A DNA stretch of 64,000 bases from RPQJ01 sp963732415 (GCA_963732415.1 CAVSZK010000016.1:62001-126000), one strand, 5' to 3'; positions 45,883-54,999 are shown, counted from the first letter of the stretch. Program-made: numbers and translations. Notes: generated from the letters alone by a model not told the origin.

Positions 45883-46857
45883 ATGACCGAGAAACGCCTG
45901 CGAGTCGCCGTCGTGATGGACCCCATCGAGGACATCAAACCGGCCAAGGACACCACCCTGGCAATGATGCTGGCCGCGCAGCGGCGCGGCTGGAATTTGT
46001 CCTGTCTCGGGCTGGGCGATATGTGGCTCCGCGACGGTGTCGCGCTCGGGCGTGCGAGCCCGGTCGAGGTACGCGACGACCCAGGCGACTGGTTCTCGCG
46101 CGGGGAGGCCGCCGAACGGCGCCTCGGCGACTTCGACGTGATCCTGATGCGCAAGGATCCACCCTTCGACACCGAATACATTTACGCCACCTACATCCTG
46201 GAGCGCGCGGAGACGCAGGGCGCGATGGTCGTCAACAGGCCGCAGGGCCTGCGCGACATGAACGAGAAGGTCTTCACCGCCTGGTTCCCCGAATGTTGCG
46301 CGCCTACGCTGATCACCCGGGACATGGGCGACATGCATGCATTCCTCGCCGAGCACCAGCGCGCCGTCTGCAAGCCGCTCTACGGTATGGGGGGACGGTC
46401 GATTTTCGTGCTGGAGGCCGGGGACAAGAACTCGAGCGTCGTGTTCGAGACCCTGACCGAGTACGGCAGCCGCTATGCGATCGTGCAACGCTACATCCCG
46501 GACATCGTCACCACGGGCGACGCCCGCGTGATCCTGGTGGACGGCGAGGCGGTGCCCTACGCGCTCGCGCGCATCCCTACCGACACCGATAACCGCGGCA
46601 ATCTCGCAGCAGGCGCCAAGGGCATCGGCCGGCCGCTCGACGAGCGCGATCGCTGGCTCGCTGGAAAAATCGGCCCGCTGCTTCGCGAACGCGGGATGCT
46701 GTTCGTCGGGCTGGACGTGATCGGCGGCTTCGTCACCGAGATCAACGTGACGAGCCCGACCGGCGTGCGGGAACTCGACAGGCAGTTCGGACTCGATGTG
46801 GCGGGTTCGCTGCTGGACGCGATCGCGAGGCGGCGCTCGGCCCAGGCACAGGCCTGA
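45883..46857 (+). CDS. gshB: Glutathione synthetase
   Basis: ATP-grasp ligase adding glycine to gamma-glutamylcysteine. The 324-residue product has MRKDPPFDTEYIYATYILE, VNRPQGLRDMNEKVF, KPLYGMGGRSIF, the glycine-rich ATP loop, and FVTEINVTSPTG near the C-terminus. ATG at 45883 gives a ribosome-site spacing of about 7 nt from GGAG; the ATG at 45880 is adjacent, and the frame opens upstream at 45838. It heads gshB-tonB-yqgE-ruvX-pyrB, as in P. aeruginosa. Confidence 0.96.
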   Translation: MTEKRLRVAVVMDPIEDIKPAKDTTLAMMLAAQRRGWNLSCLGLGDMWLRDGVALGRASPVEVRDDPGDWFSRGEAAERRLGDFDVILMRKDPPFDTEYIYATYILERAETQGAMVVNRPQGLRDMNEKVFTAWFPECCAPTLITRDMGDMHAFLAEHQRAVCKPLYGMGGRSIFVLEAGDKNSSVVFETLTEYGSRYAIVQRYIPDIVTTGDARVILVDGEAVPYALARIPTDTDNRGNLAAGAKGIGRPLDERDRWLAGKIGPLLRERGMLFVGLDVIGGFVTEINVTSPTGVRELDRQFGLDVAGSLLDAIARRRSAQAQA

Positions 46858-46860
46858 ACC

Positions 46861-47745
46861 ATGGAACTGCGCATCCGCACTGACCGCCCTGAGGACCGCC
46901 TGGCGACCGCAATTTTCGTTGCGGCGCTGGTGCACGGCCTGGTTATCCTGGGGCTGCGCTTCGGCGCACCGCCGGTCCCGGACCTGCCGCTCCCCACGCT
47001 CGAGGTGCTTCTGGTGCCCGAAGGGCCGCAGGAGACCGACAATCCCAGCGCGGGTTACATCGCCGAGCGCAGCCAGCACGGGTCGGGCACGGCGCGGGAT
47101 GTCAAGCGCACGTCGCTGCCCGAGTCCTCGGCCAGCCTGATCGAGCACTCCGGAGAGGCGGGAGGCGATTCGCTGGAGCAGGAGGCCACCAGCGCACAGG
47201 ACGGCGGAATCCGGCTGCTCAGCAGCCACTCGCCGCGATCGGCGAGGACGGCCTCGGGCGAAGAATCCCCGCAGGCCGAGACTGCGATTCCGCTCGACGC
47301 GCGTCCGCTGGCGCAGATCGGGGCAAATGCCGCGGCAGCCGACGAAAACCTCTACCTGAAAGGCGACCCGTCGACTGACGACAGGCTGCTGGCCGACACG
47401 CGCGAGTCGATGATCGCCGGCTACCTCGACGGCTGGAAGCGGCGAGTCGAGCGCGTCGGCACCATCAATTTCCCCGATGCGGCGCGTCGGCAGGGCATGT
47501 CCGGCAACCCGGTGCTCGAGGTGGCCATCCGCGCCGACGGCCGGCTCGAGCAGGTGCTGATCCGTCGCACCAGTGGCCACCGCGAACTCGACAACGCCGC
47601 CCAGCGCATCGTGCGGCTTGCCTCCCCGTTCGATCCTTTCCCGCCGGCCATGCGCGCCCGCTACCCGGTACTGCGCTTCGCCTATGAATGGCAGTTCCTG
47701 AATGGCCAGCTTGGCGACGGGTCTGTCTATTCCAACGGGCCCTGA
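46861..47745 (+). CDS. tonB: TonB-family energy transducer
   Basis: Predicted to transmit proton-motive force to outer-membrane receptors. The 294-residue product has an N-terminal anchor (about 14-35, AIFVAALVHGLVILGLRFG), a low-complexity periplasmic spacer without the classic Pro-Lys repeats, and a C-terminal TonB domain (about 195-285, YLDGWKRRVERVGTINFPDAARRQGMSGNPVLEVAIRADG). The position beside gshB matches tonB3 of P. aeruginosa, a paralogue linked to twitching motility rather than iron uptake. Whether it serves BtuB is not shown. Confidence 0.85.
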   Translation: MELRIRTDRPEDRLATAIFVAALVHGLVILGLRFGAPPVPDLPLPTLEVLLVPEGPQETDNPSAGYIAERSQHGSGTARDVKRTSLPESSASLIEHSGEAGGDSLEQEATSAQDGGIRLLSSHSPRSARTASGEESPQAETAIPLDARPLAQIGANAAAADENLYLKGDPSTDDRLLADTRESMIAGYLDGWKRRVERVGTINFPDAARRQGMSGNPVLEVAIRADGRLEQVLIRRTSGHRELDNAAQRIVRLASPFDPFPPAMRARYPVLRFAYEWQFLNGQLGDGSVYSNGP

Positions 47746-47793
47746 CGCTGTGGTCCTTGTCCCGCGCGGCCAACCGGCAGGATACTTGCGTTC

Positions 47794-48354
47794 ATGGCCG
47801 CGACCTACCTGAACAACCAGTACCTGATCGCGATGCCGGGCATGGACGACCCGAATTTCGTGCAGACGGTCACCCTGGTCTGCGAGCATGGCGAGCAGGG
47901 CGCGCTCGGCATCGTCATCAATCGCCCGCTCACGATGGACCTCGGCGATGTCTTCGCGCAACTCGGCCTCGATTCATCGCAGTCGCGGGTCACCAGCCAG
48001 CATGTTCTGCATGGCGGTCCGGTGCAGAACGACCGCGGCTTCGTGCTGCACAGCCCCGGCCCGAGCTGGGAATCGACGCTGCCCGTGTCCGACCGGCTTC
48101 ACGTCACGACCTCACGCGACATACTCGACGCGCTCGCAGGCGGCGGCGGTCCGGAGCATGCGGTGATCGCGCTCGGCTATGCCGGCTGGGAGGCGGGGCA
48201 ACTCGAGGAGGAAGTCGCTCGCAACGCGTGGCTGACGGTGCCGGCTGACGAAGCGCTGCTGTTCGAAGTCCCGGCGGAAGAGCGCTGGCAGGCGGCCGGA
48301 CGCCTGCTCGGAATCAACCTGCTGCACCTGAGCAGCCAGGCCGGGCACGCCTGA
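47794..48354 (+). CDS. yqgE: YqgE/AlgH family protein
   Basis: Conserved cytoplasmic protein of 186 residues, unknown biochemical role. Family blocks: NQYLIAMPGMDDPNF, VTLVCEHGEQGALGIVINRPL, VLHGGPVQNDRGFVLH and ALGYAGWEAGQLEEEVARNAWL. It is next to ruvX, the usual partner. Confidence 0.95.
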   Translation: MAATYLNNQYLIAMPGMDDPNFVQTVTLVCEHGEQGALGIVINRPLTMDLGDVFAQLGLDSSQSRVTSQHVLHGGPVQNDRGFVLHSPGPSWESTLPVSDRLHVTTSRDILDALAGGGGPEHAVIALGYAGWEAGQLEEEVARNAWLTVPADEALLFEVPAEERWQAAGRLLGINLLHLSSQAGHA

Positions 48355-48362
48355 GCCGCCCA

Positions 48363-48800
48363 GTGGCCGGCCGCGAGGAAGTGCTGCTCGCCTTCGACTA
48401 CGGCACCCGGCGGATAGGCGTGGCGGTCGGCCAGACCACTACAGGCACCGCGAGCCCGGCCGGGATCGTGGGGGCCGGCACAGGCCCCGACTGGGCAGCG
48501 CTCGAGCGCTGCATTCGCGAATGGTCGCCCGCCCGCCTGCTGGTGGGTCTCCCCTATAATATGGACGGTTCCGAGACGGTCCTCACGGGAGCGTGCCGCG
48601 CCTTCGCTGGCGAACTGGCGCGGCGCTTCGGCCTGCCGGTGGAGTTCGTGGACGAACGCCTGACCTCGGTGACGGCGCAGGCCGACCTTCGCGAGGTGCG
48701 GCGCTCGGGCGCGCGCGCGCGGAGGGTGACGCGCGAGGACATCGACGCCAACGCGGCACGCCTGATCCTCGAGACGTGGCTGCGCGCACACGCAACCTGA
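48363..48800 (+). CDS. ruvX: Putative pre-16S rRNA nuclease / Holliday resolvase-like RuvX
   Basis: RNase H-like nuclease of 145 residues involved in 16S 5'-end maturation. Motifs: AFDYGTRRIGVAVGQ (catalytic Asp in FDYG), LLVGLPYNMDGSE, VEFVDERLTS and DIDANAARLILETWL. GTG at 48363 lies 8 nt after yqgE. It is 13 nt before pyrB. Confidence 0.95.
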   Translation: MAGREEVLLAFDYGTRRIGVAVGQTTTGTASPAGIVGAGTGPDWAALERCIREWSPARLLVGLPYNMDGSETVLTGACRAFAGELARRFGLPVEFVDERLTSVTAQADLREVRRSGARARRVTREDIDANAARLILETWLRAHAT

Positions 48801-48813
48801 CCTGGAGCAAGAC

Positions 48814-49815
48814 GTGACCACCGACACCGGAGCCGAACTGCAGCGCGACCCCGCGGGACGACTGCGACACTTCCTCACCCTCGAAGGGCTCGGGCGCGAC
48901 GAACTCGAACAGCTGCTCGACCTCGCTCAATTCTACGTGCGGACCCCGGGCGACATGCCGCCGCGCGACCAGAGTCTCGCCGGCCGGACCGTCGCGAACC
49001 TTTTCTTCGAGCCGAGCACCCGGACCCGCGTCTCGTTCGAACTGGCTGCACGGCGCCTGGGCGCCGACGTCGTCAACCTGGACCTGCAGTCGTCCTCGCG
49101 GGTCAAGGGCGAGACGGTGCTCGACACCATCTATACGCTGCAGGCGATGCTGGTCGACGTATTCGTAATGCGAGACGCCGAGCCGGGCCTTCCCGCCTAC
49201 GTCGCCCAGCATGTCGCGCCGCACGCCTGCGTGCTGAATGCCGGCGAGGCACACGTCTCGCACCCTACGCAGGGACTGCTCGACACGCTGACCATCCGGC
49301 AATGCAAGGGCGACCTGCGAACGACCAGCGTCGCAATCGTCGGCGACATCCTCCACTCGCGCGTCGCGCGCTCCACGGGAACCGCGCTGCTCGCACTCGG
49401 CGTCGGCGAACTGCGACTGGTGAGCCCTGCGAGCCTGATGCCCGAGGCGGGTGAACTGGCCGGCGCCAGCCGTTACCACTCGCTCGCGGACGGAATACGC
49501 GGCGCGGACGTGGTGATGGCGCTGCGCATCCAGCACGAGCGCATCCCGGACTCCGCATCGCTGGACATCGACGCGTTCAACCGCGAGTGGGGCATCACGG
49601 CCGGGAACCTGAGATATGCGAAGCCGGACGCAATCGTGATGCACCCGGGACCGATGAACCGCGGCGTCGAGATCACCAACGAGGTCGCGGACGGCCCGCA
49701 GTCGGTCATACGGCAGCAGGTGAGCAACGGTGTCGCCGTGCGCATGGCGGTGCTTGCCACCATCGTGCGCAACGTCCAGGCGCGCAATGTCGAAGCCGGC
49801 CGGAGGGCCGGATGA
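48814..49815 (+). CDS. pyrB: Aspartate carbamoyltransferase catalytic subunit
   Basis: Catalyses the committed step of pyrimidine synthesis. The 333-residue product has FFEPSTRTRVSFE, HPTQGLLDTLTI and a C-terminal MHPGPMNRGVEI. The N-terminal extension before residue 15 and the length fit the Pseudomonas-type enzyme. The pyrR and pyrC genes that surround pyrB in pseudomonads are absent; a PyrK-like gene follows with ATGA overlap. It starts with GTG at 48814. Confidence 0.96.
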   Translation: MTTDTGAELQRDPAGRLRHFLTLEGLGRDELEQLLDLAQFYVRTPGDMPPRDQSLAGRTVANLFFEPSTRTRVSFELAARRLGADVVNLDLQSSSRVKGETVLDTIYTLQAMLVDVFVMRDAEPGLPAYVAQHVAPHACVLNAGEAHVSHPTQGLLDTLTIRQCKGDLRTTSVAIVGDILHSRVARSTGTALLALGVGELRLVSPASLMPEAGELAGASRYHSLADGIRGADVVMALRIQHERIPDSASLDIDAFNREWGITAGNLRYAKPDAIVMHPGPMNRGVEITNEVADGPQSVIRQQVSNGVAVRMAVLATIVRNVQARNVEAGRRAG

Positions 49816-50702
49816 GCGAGCGGGCGCACCGCGGCACGATCTTCGTCGAGGATGCTCCGCTGCTCGCGCAGCAGGAATACCCGGGCGACCAGTTCGTGAT
49901 CCGGCTCGGCGCACCGAAATGCGCACAGGCGGCAACCCCGGGCAGTTTTGCCCACCTCACCTGCGATCCGCTGATTCCGATGCGCCGCCCGCTCTCCATC
50001 ATGAGGGCCGATCCCGCGGCTGGCTGGATCGATATCCTCTACAAGATCGTGGGCCCGGGCCTCGAGGCACTTTCGAAGCAGCCGGTCGGCGCGATGATTT
50101 CGGTGATGGGGCCGATCGGCCATGGCTTCGTGGTGTCGCCCTCGCGCCCGCGGACGCTGCTGGTCGGTGGCGGCGTCGGCATCCCGCCGATGGTGTTCCT
50201 CGCCGATTCGCTGCGGTCACGCAGCGATGCCCGATGGCAGCCGCTGGCGCTGATGGGTTCGGAGATCCCCTTCCCGTTCCGCGCCCGACCCTCGAGCATC
50301 GTGGTACCAGGCATGCCCGCCGGCACGATCGCCTGCATGCCACTGCTCGACGACTGGGGGGTACCGAGCCGGCTCGCGACGCTGGCCGGCTTCCCCGGCT
50401 GCTTCGACGGCTACGTGACTGACCTCGCGGCGGCGTGGCTGGCCTCGCTGGACGCGGCCGCGCTGCAGGAAGTCGAGATCTTCGCCTGCGGCCCTACACC
50501 GATGCTGAAGGCGACGGCCGTCGTCGCGCGTCGATTCGACGTACCGTGCCAGGTGTCGCTCGAGGAGTTCATGGCCTGCGCGGTCGGCGGCTGCGCGGGT
50601 TGCGCCGTGCCGGTGGTCACCGATGCGGGGCTGGCCATGAAGCGCGTCTGCGTCGACGGCCCGGTGTTCGACGCCAACGCGGTGTTTCCGCCGGCGGCGT
50701 AG
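49812..50702 (+). CDS. PyrK-like flavin/2Fe-2S electron transfer subunit
   Basis: FNR-fold protein of 296 residues resembling the dihydroorotate dehydrogenase electron-transfer subunit PyrK. It has an N-terminal flavin domain (RRPLSIMRADPAAGWIDILYKIVGPG), an NAD-binding region (TLLVGGGVGIPPMVFLADSL, EIFACGPTPMLKA) and a C-terminal 2Fe-2S cluster CX4CX2CX14C in CAVGGCAGCAVPV...VC. The start is set by ATGA overlap with pyrB. PyrK normally partners PyrDB, not seen here, so its redox partner is uncertain. Coupling to pyrB favours a pyrimidine role. Confidence 0.82.
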   Translation: MSERAHRGTIFVEDAPLLAQQEYPGDQFVIRLGAPKCAQAATPGSFAHLTCDPLIPMRRPLSIMRADPAAGWIDILYKIVGPGLEALSKQPVGAMISVMGPIGHGFVVSPSRPRTLLVGGGVGIPPMVFLADSLRSRSDARWQPLALMGSEIPFPFRARPSSIVVPGMPAGTIACMPLLDDWGVPSRLATLAGFPGCFDGYVTDLAAAWLASLDAAALQEVEIFACGPTPMLKATAVVARRFDVPCQVSLEEFMACAVGGCAGCAVPVVTDAGLAMKRVCVDGPVFDANAVFPPAA

Positions 50703-50982
50703 TCGCGGCAACACGCCACTGCGGATCGAACTCGAGGCCGGCGGTCAACGCCTGTTCCCGGCATGGCCGCAGAAAGCTGCATTCATGCGCGCCGAAAGCG
50801 GACCCTGTAGGGTGAAAAACGACCCTTTGGAGGCCTTCGCGTACGTCCGCTTTCCGGCGAGCAGTCCATTTCTCAGCGCTCGTCACCGCGCTCGTGCCGC
50901 CGCGGCGTGTACACATCACGCGCTGTCCCAAAGTGTTCGCCGCGAGCACTCCCACCAGCCGCGCGCCGGCGGCACTCGCCGG
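50703..50982. other. Non-coding gap with degenerate intergenic motif
   Basis: No gene is supported in these 280 bases. The motif GAAAGCGGACCCTGTA at 50794-50809 has degenerate relatives at 53048-53062 and 56895-56910, all in non-coding DNA. Confidence 0.5.
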
Positions 50983-52875
50983 TCACTGGCACTGGAAATC
51001 GTCTGCGCCAACCGGCTTGCAGCCATCGCCCCACTTGCCGGTTTGCCGCCAGTAATCGGCCAGTCCAGTTTCGATCAGCAGTTTCTTGAATTCGGGATGG
51101 GCGCGAAGGCTCGAAAAGGAGTTCAGCCAGAGCGCCCAATAGCTGCCGTAATCCATGTGGCCCTCTTTGAAGCCCTTCGTGCCTTCCGTGGCTGCGCGCA
51201 GGGCAGCCGCGGCCAGGTCCGCTTCACCCAGCGCGTCGGCCAGGGAAGCAATCGTCTGCATTGCCAGCCACAGAGACTCGTCGCCGCCGCGATAGGTGGG
51301 GTCTGCGGCAGCTTTGCGCAGGATGGCGAGCATGGCATCGCGGTCGTGCAGCTCGGTACCAAGATCGCGGACGAATTGCGGACAGCTGTCTCCAAAGCCC
51401 TGCACCCCTTGGCGATACAGTTCGCGTAGCGCCTCGAGGTCGGCATCCTTGCGAGCCAGCATACGCAGAAAGGCGGCCCAGGCGGGGTCGGAATGGCTGC
51501 CTTCCAGCGTCAGGCCGCGCCGGTATTCGGCTTCTGACTCATCGTAGCGGCGAGCGGCGATGTAATCCCATTGCAGGTTGCGGGAATGGAACATCGCCAA
51601 CGGATCGATGGCCCTGAATTGCTCGTCCACTGCCACGGCTTCGTCTAGATGGCCCACGGCGAAGATCAGGTTGGCGTACGGAACGGCGTGTTCGTAGGTC
51701 AGTGGCCCGCTGTCCTTGATCTCCTTGGCAACGGCGATGGCTTCGGCCCGCTTGCCTTCGCGCCACAGGCTGTAGGCGCGTTCGCGTTTCACGCTCCAGT
51801 GGTCAGGCGCCAGTTGCGCGATGCGTGCGCGGACCTGCACGGCTTCGGCGCGCAACTGCTTGGCCTGCGCCTCGTCGACGTTGACGGCAAGGCCGTGCAG
51901 TGAAATGGCCAGTGCATCCCAGGCCAGCACGAACTTGGGGTCGAACGTCACGGCCTCGCGTGCCAGTTGCACGCGCTGGCGTTCGTGTTCCGCGTCCCGG
52001 GTATCGGAAAGGAACAATCGGCGCCAACGCAGGTAGCGGTCGTAGGCATCGACGTTGGTGGTGCCGCCCTGCGCCCGGTTCAGCGTCACCGCGTCCAGCT
52101 TGACCGAGAGCGCCTGCGCCACGTCGCGTGCGATTTCGTCCTGCAACGTGAACACGTCGCGCAGTTCGCGTGCATAAGTCTTCGACCACAGTTGCGTCCC
52201 GTCGTCGGCGCGGACGAGCTGCGCGGTGAGGCGCAACTGGTTGCCGTCCTTGCGCACGCTGCCTTCCAGCAGGTGGGCGACGCCGAGCTTGGCGCCGATC
52301 GTGCGCGGGTCCTCGTTCTTGCCCTTGAACGAGAAGCTCGAGGTGCGCCCCACCAGCCGCAGCGCCGGCACCTGCGCAAGCTGGTTTAGGATTTCCTCGG
52401 CCAGGCCGTCGCCCAGGTATTCCTGGTCTTGCGCCTGCGAGAGGTCGGCAAAGGGCAGCACTGCCACGGAGGGCCGGGCATCGGGGGCTACCGGTGATGT
52501 GGGCGGTCCGGTCGTGTTTGCCGTCGTCGGTACTGCGTCGTTACCAGCTTCGTTGGTGCGCTGGTAGTACCAGAACGCCCCGCCGCCGAGCAGCAGTAGC
52601 AGCGTGAGGATCGCGAGCTCGGGAACGGTGATCCGCTGCTGACCGCGATCGCCGTGGTACCAGGCGAGCACGAGGACCACGGCCAAGCCGATCAGCAGCG
52701 CGAGGGTTGTGAGTTGCTGGATCTGTTCCGGCCAGTGGAAGGTGTCCGTTACGTAGGCGAGGCCCTGCAGGAATCCCCAGGCTCCCGCGACATACACAAT
52801 GCCCCACTGCACCACCTTGCGGCGGGTCAGTCTGGCCCAAATGCTTTCGCTCTCCCCCTCGCTCGCGTCGGTCAC
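50983..52875 (-). CDS. TolB/TPR membrane protein
   Basis: Membrane-anchored protein of 630 residues found in several paralogous copies in some gammaproteobacteria. Two hydrophobic helices near the N-terminus (about 24-72) and a third (LAILTLLLLLGGGAFWYY, about 86-104) precede a TolB-like/FlgO-like region (about 137-265, SVAVLPFADLSQ, GRTSSFSFKG, LRLTAQLVRADDGTQLW) and TPR repeats to the C-terminus. Related proteins often have an N-terminal adenylate cyclase domain or a DNA-binding domain; none is present here. GTG start with ribosome site GGGAGGACCGC, the same as in the pseudogene at 32420-33972. Function unknown. Confidence 0.8.
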   Translation of the reverse strand: MTDASEGESESIWARLTRRKVVQWGIVYVAGAWGFLQGLAYVTDTFHWPEQIQQLTTLALLIGLAVVLVLAWYHGDRGQQRITVPELAILTLLLLLGGGAFWYYQRTNEAGNDAVPTTANTTGPPTSPVAPDARPSVAVLPFADLSQAQDQEYLGDGLAEEILNQLAQVPALRLVGRTSSFSFKGKNEDPRTIGAKLGVAHLLEGSVRKDGNQLRLTAQLVRADDGTQLWSKTYARELRDVFTLQDEIARDVAQALSVKLDAVTLNRAQGGTTNVDAYDRYLRWRRLFLSDTRDAEHERQRVQLAREAVTFDPKFVLAWDALAISLHGLAVNVDEAQAKQLRAEAVQVRARIAQLAPDHWSVKRERAYSLWREGKRAEAIAVAKEIKDSGPLTYEHAVPYANLIFAVGHLDEAVAVDEQFRAIDPLAMFHSRNLQWDYIAARRYDESEAEYRRGLTLEGSHSDPAWAAFLRMLARKDADLEALRELYRQGVQGFGDSCPQFVRDLGTELHDRDAMLAILRKAAADPTYRGGDESLWLAMQTIASLADALGEADLAAAALRAATEGTKGFKEGHMDYGSYWALWLNSFSSLRAHPEFKKLLIETGLADYWRQTGKWGDGCKPVGADDFQCQ

Positions 52876-53076
52876 GCGGTCCTCCCTGTCGCGACGAGTG
52901 TAGCGGAGTTACCAGCCGGAGGACTCTGGAGTGTCCGGTTCCGGGTCGCTCAGGTCATGGCATCAAGGACCGCTCCTGGCCGAACTCGGCAATTCCCGGG
53001 TGTCCGCTCTCCCGGGCCAACTCCGGGCCGACCGGCATCCATGCTCCGAAGCGGACTCTCTACGCCCGGGAACGAC

Positions 53077-53297
53077 CTATTCTGTTGAAAAACTCGATTC
53101 CCCACCGCCAACACTTTCTCGCACAACGGGCATCGATAGCGCGAATTGCGGGCAGGTTTTCACGGAGGCCAATCGAGAGGACTTATGCAGGGCGAATGCC
53201 GTTGGGCGGTAGGCCCTCGGCACTTCGAGACCGAGTCACGCCATATCGCCCGAGATTTTTCGTCCGCGCACCGAAACAGAGTTTTTCAACAGAATAG
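53077..53297. mobile_element. MITE-like element with perfect 19-bp terminal inverted repeats
   Basis: CTATTCTGTTGAAAAACTC at 53077-53095 is the exact reverse complement of 53279-53297. The 221-bp interval has no credible gene; a 70-codon frame runs into the right end but looks incidental. TTTTTCAACAGA ends are common among insertion sequences, so this may be a non-autonomous derivative of one. No clear target-site duplication is seen. The flanks between 52876 and 53335 hold no other gene. Confidence 0.75.
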
Positions 53298-53417
53298 ACC
53301 CGAAGCGGCCTGTCGCGCCCAGGAGAAGCAATGGGATGGACCCCTCCCCACTCCTACGGCATCGAGTGCCAGACTGGAGCTGTGAAATCACCAGTCACGG
53401 AATGAGGAGGGGTCGTC

Positions 53418-54449
53418 ATGAAGCTTACTCGCGTGGGTGTGGATTTGGCGAAGCAGGTCTTTCAGGTGCACGGCGTTGATCGCGCAGAGCGTCCGGCGTG
53501 GTGCAAGCGGCTGAAGCGCTCGCGCTGGATCGCGGATGTCGAGCGTGACGTCGAGCCGGGCTGCGAGATCGGCATGGAGGCTTGCGGCGGCGCGCATCAC
53601 TGGGCCAGGGTTCTGCAGTCGAAGGGCTACCGCGTGAAGCTGATCGCCCCGCAGTTCGTGAAGCCGTACGTGAAGACGAACAAGACCGATGCGAACGACG
53701 CCGAGGCGATCTGCGAGGCGATGGGCCGGCCGAGCATGCGCTTCGTGGCGGTGAAGACCGTCGAGCAGCAGGATCTGCAGGCGGTGCATCGGGTGCGATC
53801 GAGCCTGATCCGGGAACGCACTGCGAAGGCAAACCAGCTGCGCGGACTCGTCTATGAGTACGGTCTGGTGGCGCCTCGCGAGCTCAGTTCCCTGCGGCGT
53901 GCAGTGCCGGAGTGGCTGGAGGATGCCGAGAATGGCCTGACGGTGCGCTTCCGGTCGCTGCTGGCCGGTCTGTACCGCGACCTGCAGCAACTCGACGAGC
54001 GGGTGCGGGAGCTCGATCGGGAGATTGCCGCAATCGTTCGCGAGCACGAGCCGGTCGGTCGCCTCGAGCAGCTCACGGGGATCGGTCCGCTGACGGCCAG
54101 CGCGCTTTACGCCCTCGTGGGCGATGGCCGCCAGTACCGGAGCGGTCGTGAACTCGCCGTTGCGCTCGGCCTCACGCCGCGTCAGCACAGCTCCGGCGGC
54201 AAGGAGAAGCTGTTCGGGATCAGCAAGCGCGGCGACAAGTACGTCCGCACGCTGTTGATCCACGGCGCGCGCTCGGCGCTGCGCACGGCGGCCGGCAAGC
54301 CGGATCGACTCAATCGCTGGGCGGTGGCCCTGGCCGAGCGATCACATCCGAACGTCGCGACGGTCGCACTGGCGAACAAGCTGGCCCGGATCGCGTGGGC
54401 AATGCTGAGGCACGGAACGAACTACGAACCGGAGCACGTGGCGGCCTGA
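53418..54449 (+). CDS. IS110-family transposase (DEDD recombinase)
   Basis: Recombinase of 343 residues. The N-terminal RuvC-like domain has the tetrad D9 (GVDLAK), E54 (GMEACGG), D91 and D94 (KTDANDAEA). The C-terminal transposase_20 domain (about 208-300) contains LTGIGPLTASALYAL and the serine of SSGGKEKLFG (near 258), proposed as catalytic nucleophile in this family. All key residues are intact, so the element may be active. A ribosome site AGGAGGGG lies 6-7 nt before the ATG. Confidence 0.95.
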   Translation: MKLTRVGVDLAKQVFQVHGVDRAERPAWCKRLKRSRWIADVERDVEPGCEIGMEACGGAHHWARVLQSKGYRVKLIAPQFVKPYVKTNKTDANDAEAICEAMGRPSMRFVAVKTVEQQDLQAVHRVRSSLIRERTAKANQLRGLVYEYGLVAPRELSSLRRAVPEWLEDAENGLTVRFRSLLAGLYRDLQQLDERVRELDREIAAIVREHEPVGRLEQLTGIGPLTASALYALVGDGRQYRSGRELAVALGLTPRQHSSGGKEKLFGISKRGDKYVRTLLIHGARSALRTAAGKPDRLNRWAVALAERSHPNVATVALANKLARIAWAMLRHGTNYEPEHVAA

Positions 54450-54696
54450 GGCCGGGCGTCCCGACTGACCAGAGGAGATCATCCACCGCGATTGCGAGCA
54501 TCCCGAGTGATGGCGAACAGGTCGAACCGGCGTCGGAATAACCTGGGAATGTCCACGGGCGTGAAGCCCGAAGAAACAATGAGGAGCCGACGCGCGAATA
54601 GCCCATCGTGGCCCGACCTCGACTGATCGAGGTCAGACAGAGGCCGGATATACGTGAGCAGTCGTACCTTGTCGCCGGAATACGGAGTGCTGGCAA
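54450..54696 (+). ncRNA. Candidate bridge (guide) RNA region of the IS110 element
   Basis: Non-coding right end of the element with stable hairpins: CGGGC-GTGAA-GCCCG (54556-54570) and GACCTCGA-CTGA-TCGAGGTC (54615-54634). In IS1111-type elements the target- and donor-binding RNA is encoded downstream of the transposase. The presence of structure is seen; expression and guide function are inference. The exact RNA ends cannot be set. Confidence 0.5.
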
Positions 54697-54713
54697 AGTG
54701 GGGTGGGGTCCAT

Positions 54714-54999
54714 ATACGGACGTGCAAGCGCAGCCCCAATTCGGGTGCGGCATCCACATTGATTCAGTCTAAACAGAGAACGCGCTAGCGATTTCTCCGA
54801 ATGGCTTGGAATCAGAAGCGAGCGTAAACATAGAACATCGTCGGCGGTCTGCCGGTTGTACTCCGCGAACCACACACGAAGGACGCTGCAGGTTGCCGGC
54901 CAAGGAAGTGCCGAATGGGTTCAGTGACCCACCTCCACTGGGCTGCGATCCAATCGGTACTCACGGAGCGCAGATCAGCAGCGCCAACGGAGACCCTAA
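54714..54999. other. Non-coding gap after the insertion sequence
   Basis: About 290 bases between the IS right repeat and the propeller lipoprotein gene. Small frames on the minus strand (for example 54812-55105) overlap the downstream gene and show no recognisable domain. No clear promoter was identified. Confidence 0.4.

Larger units (their letters stand above)
53336..54713 (+). mobile_element. IS110-family (IS1111-group-like) insertion sequence
   Basis: The transposase gene is flanked by ATGGACCCCTCCCCACT (53336-53352) and AGTGGGGTGGGGTCCAT (54697-54713), inverted repeats matching at 16 of 17 positions. Such subterminal repeats are typical of the IS1111 subgroup, and the true ends probably lie a few bases outside. 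The left non-coding part is short (65 nt) and the right one long (about 250 nt), as known for IS1111 members that encode their guide (bridge) RNA at the right end. Length about 1.38 kb. Confidence 0.85.

Noticed and set aside
45841..47961. 706-codon open frame on the minus strand
   Set aside because: It is antisense to gshB, tonB and the start of yqgE, which have clear family motifs. Long antisense frames are common in GC-rich DNA, and this one shows no recognisable domain.
53085..53297. 70-codon open frame inside the MITE-like element
   Set aside because: It has no domain, is Arg-rich and runs into the inverted repeat; most likely incidental.
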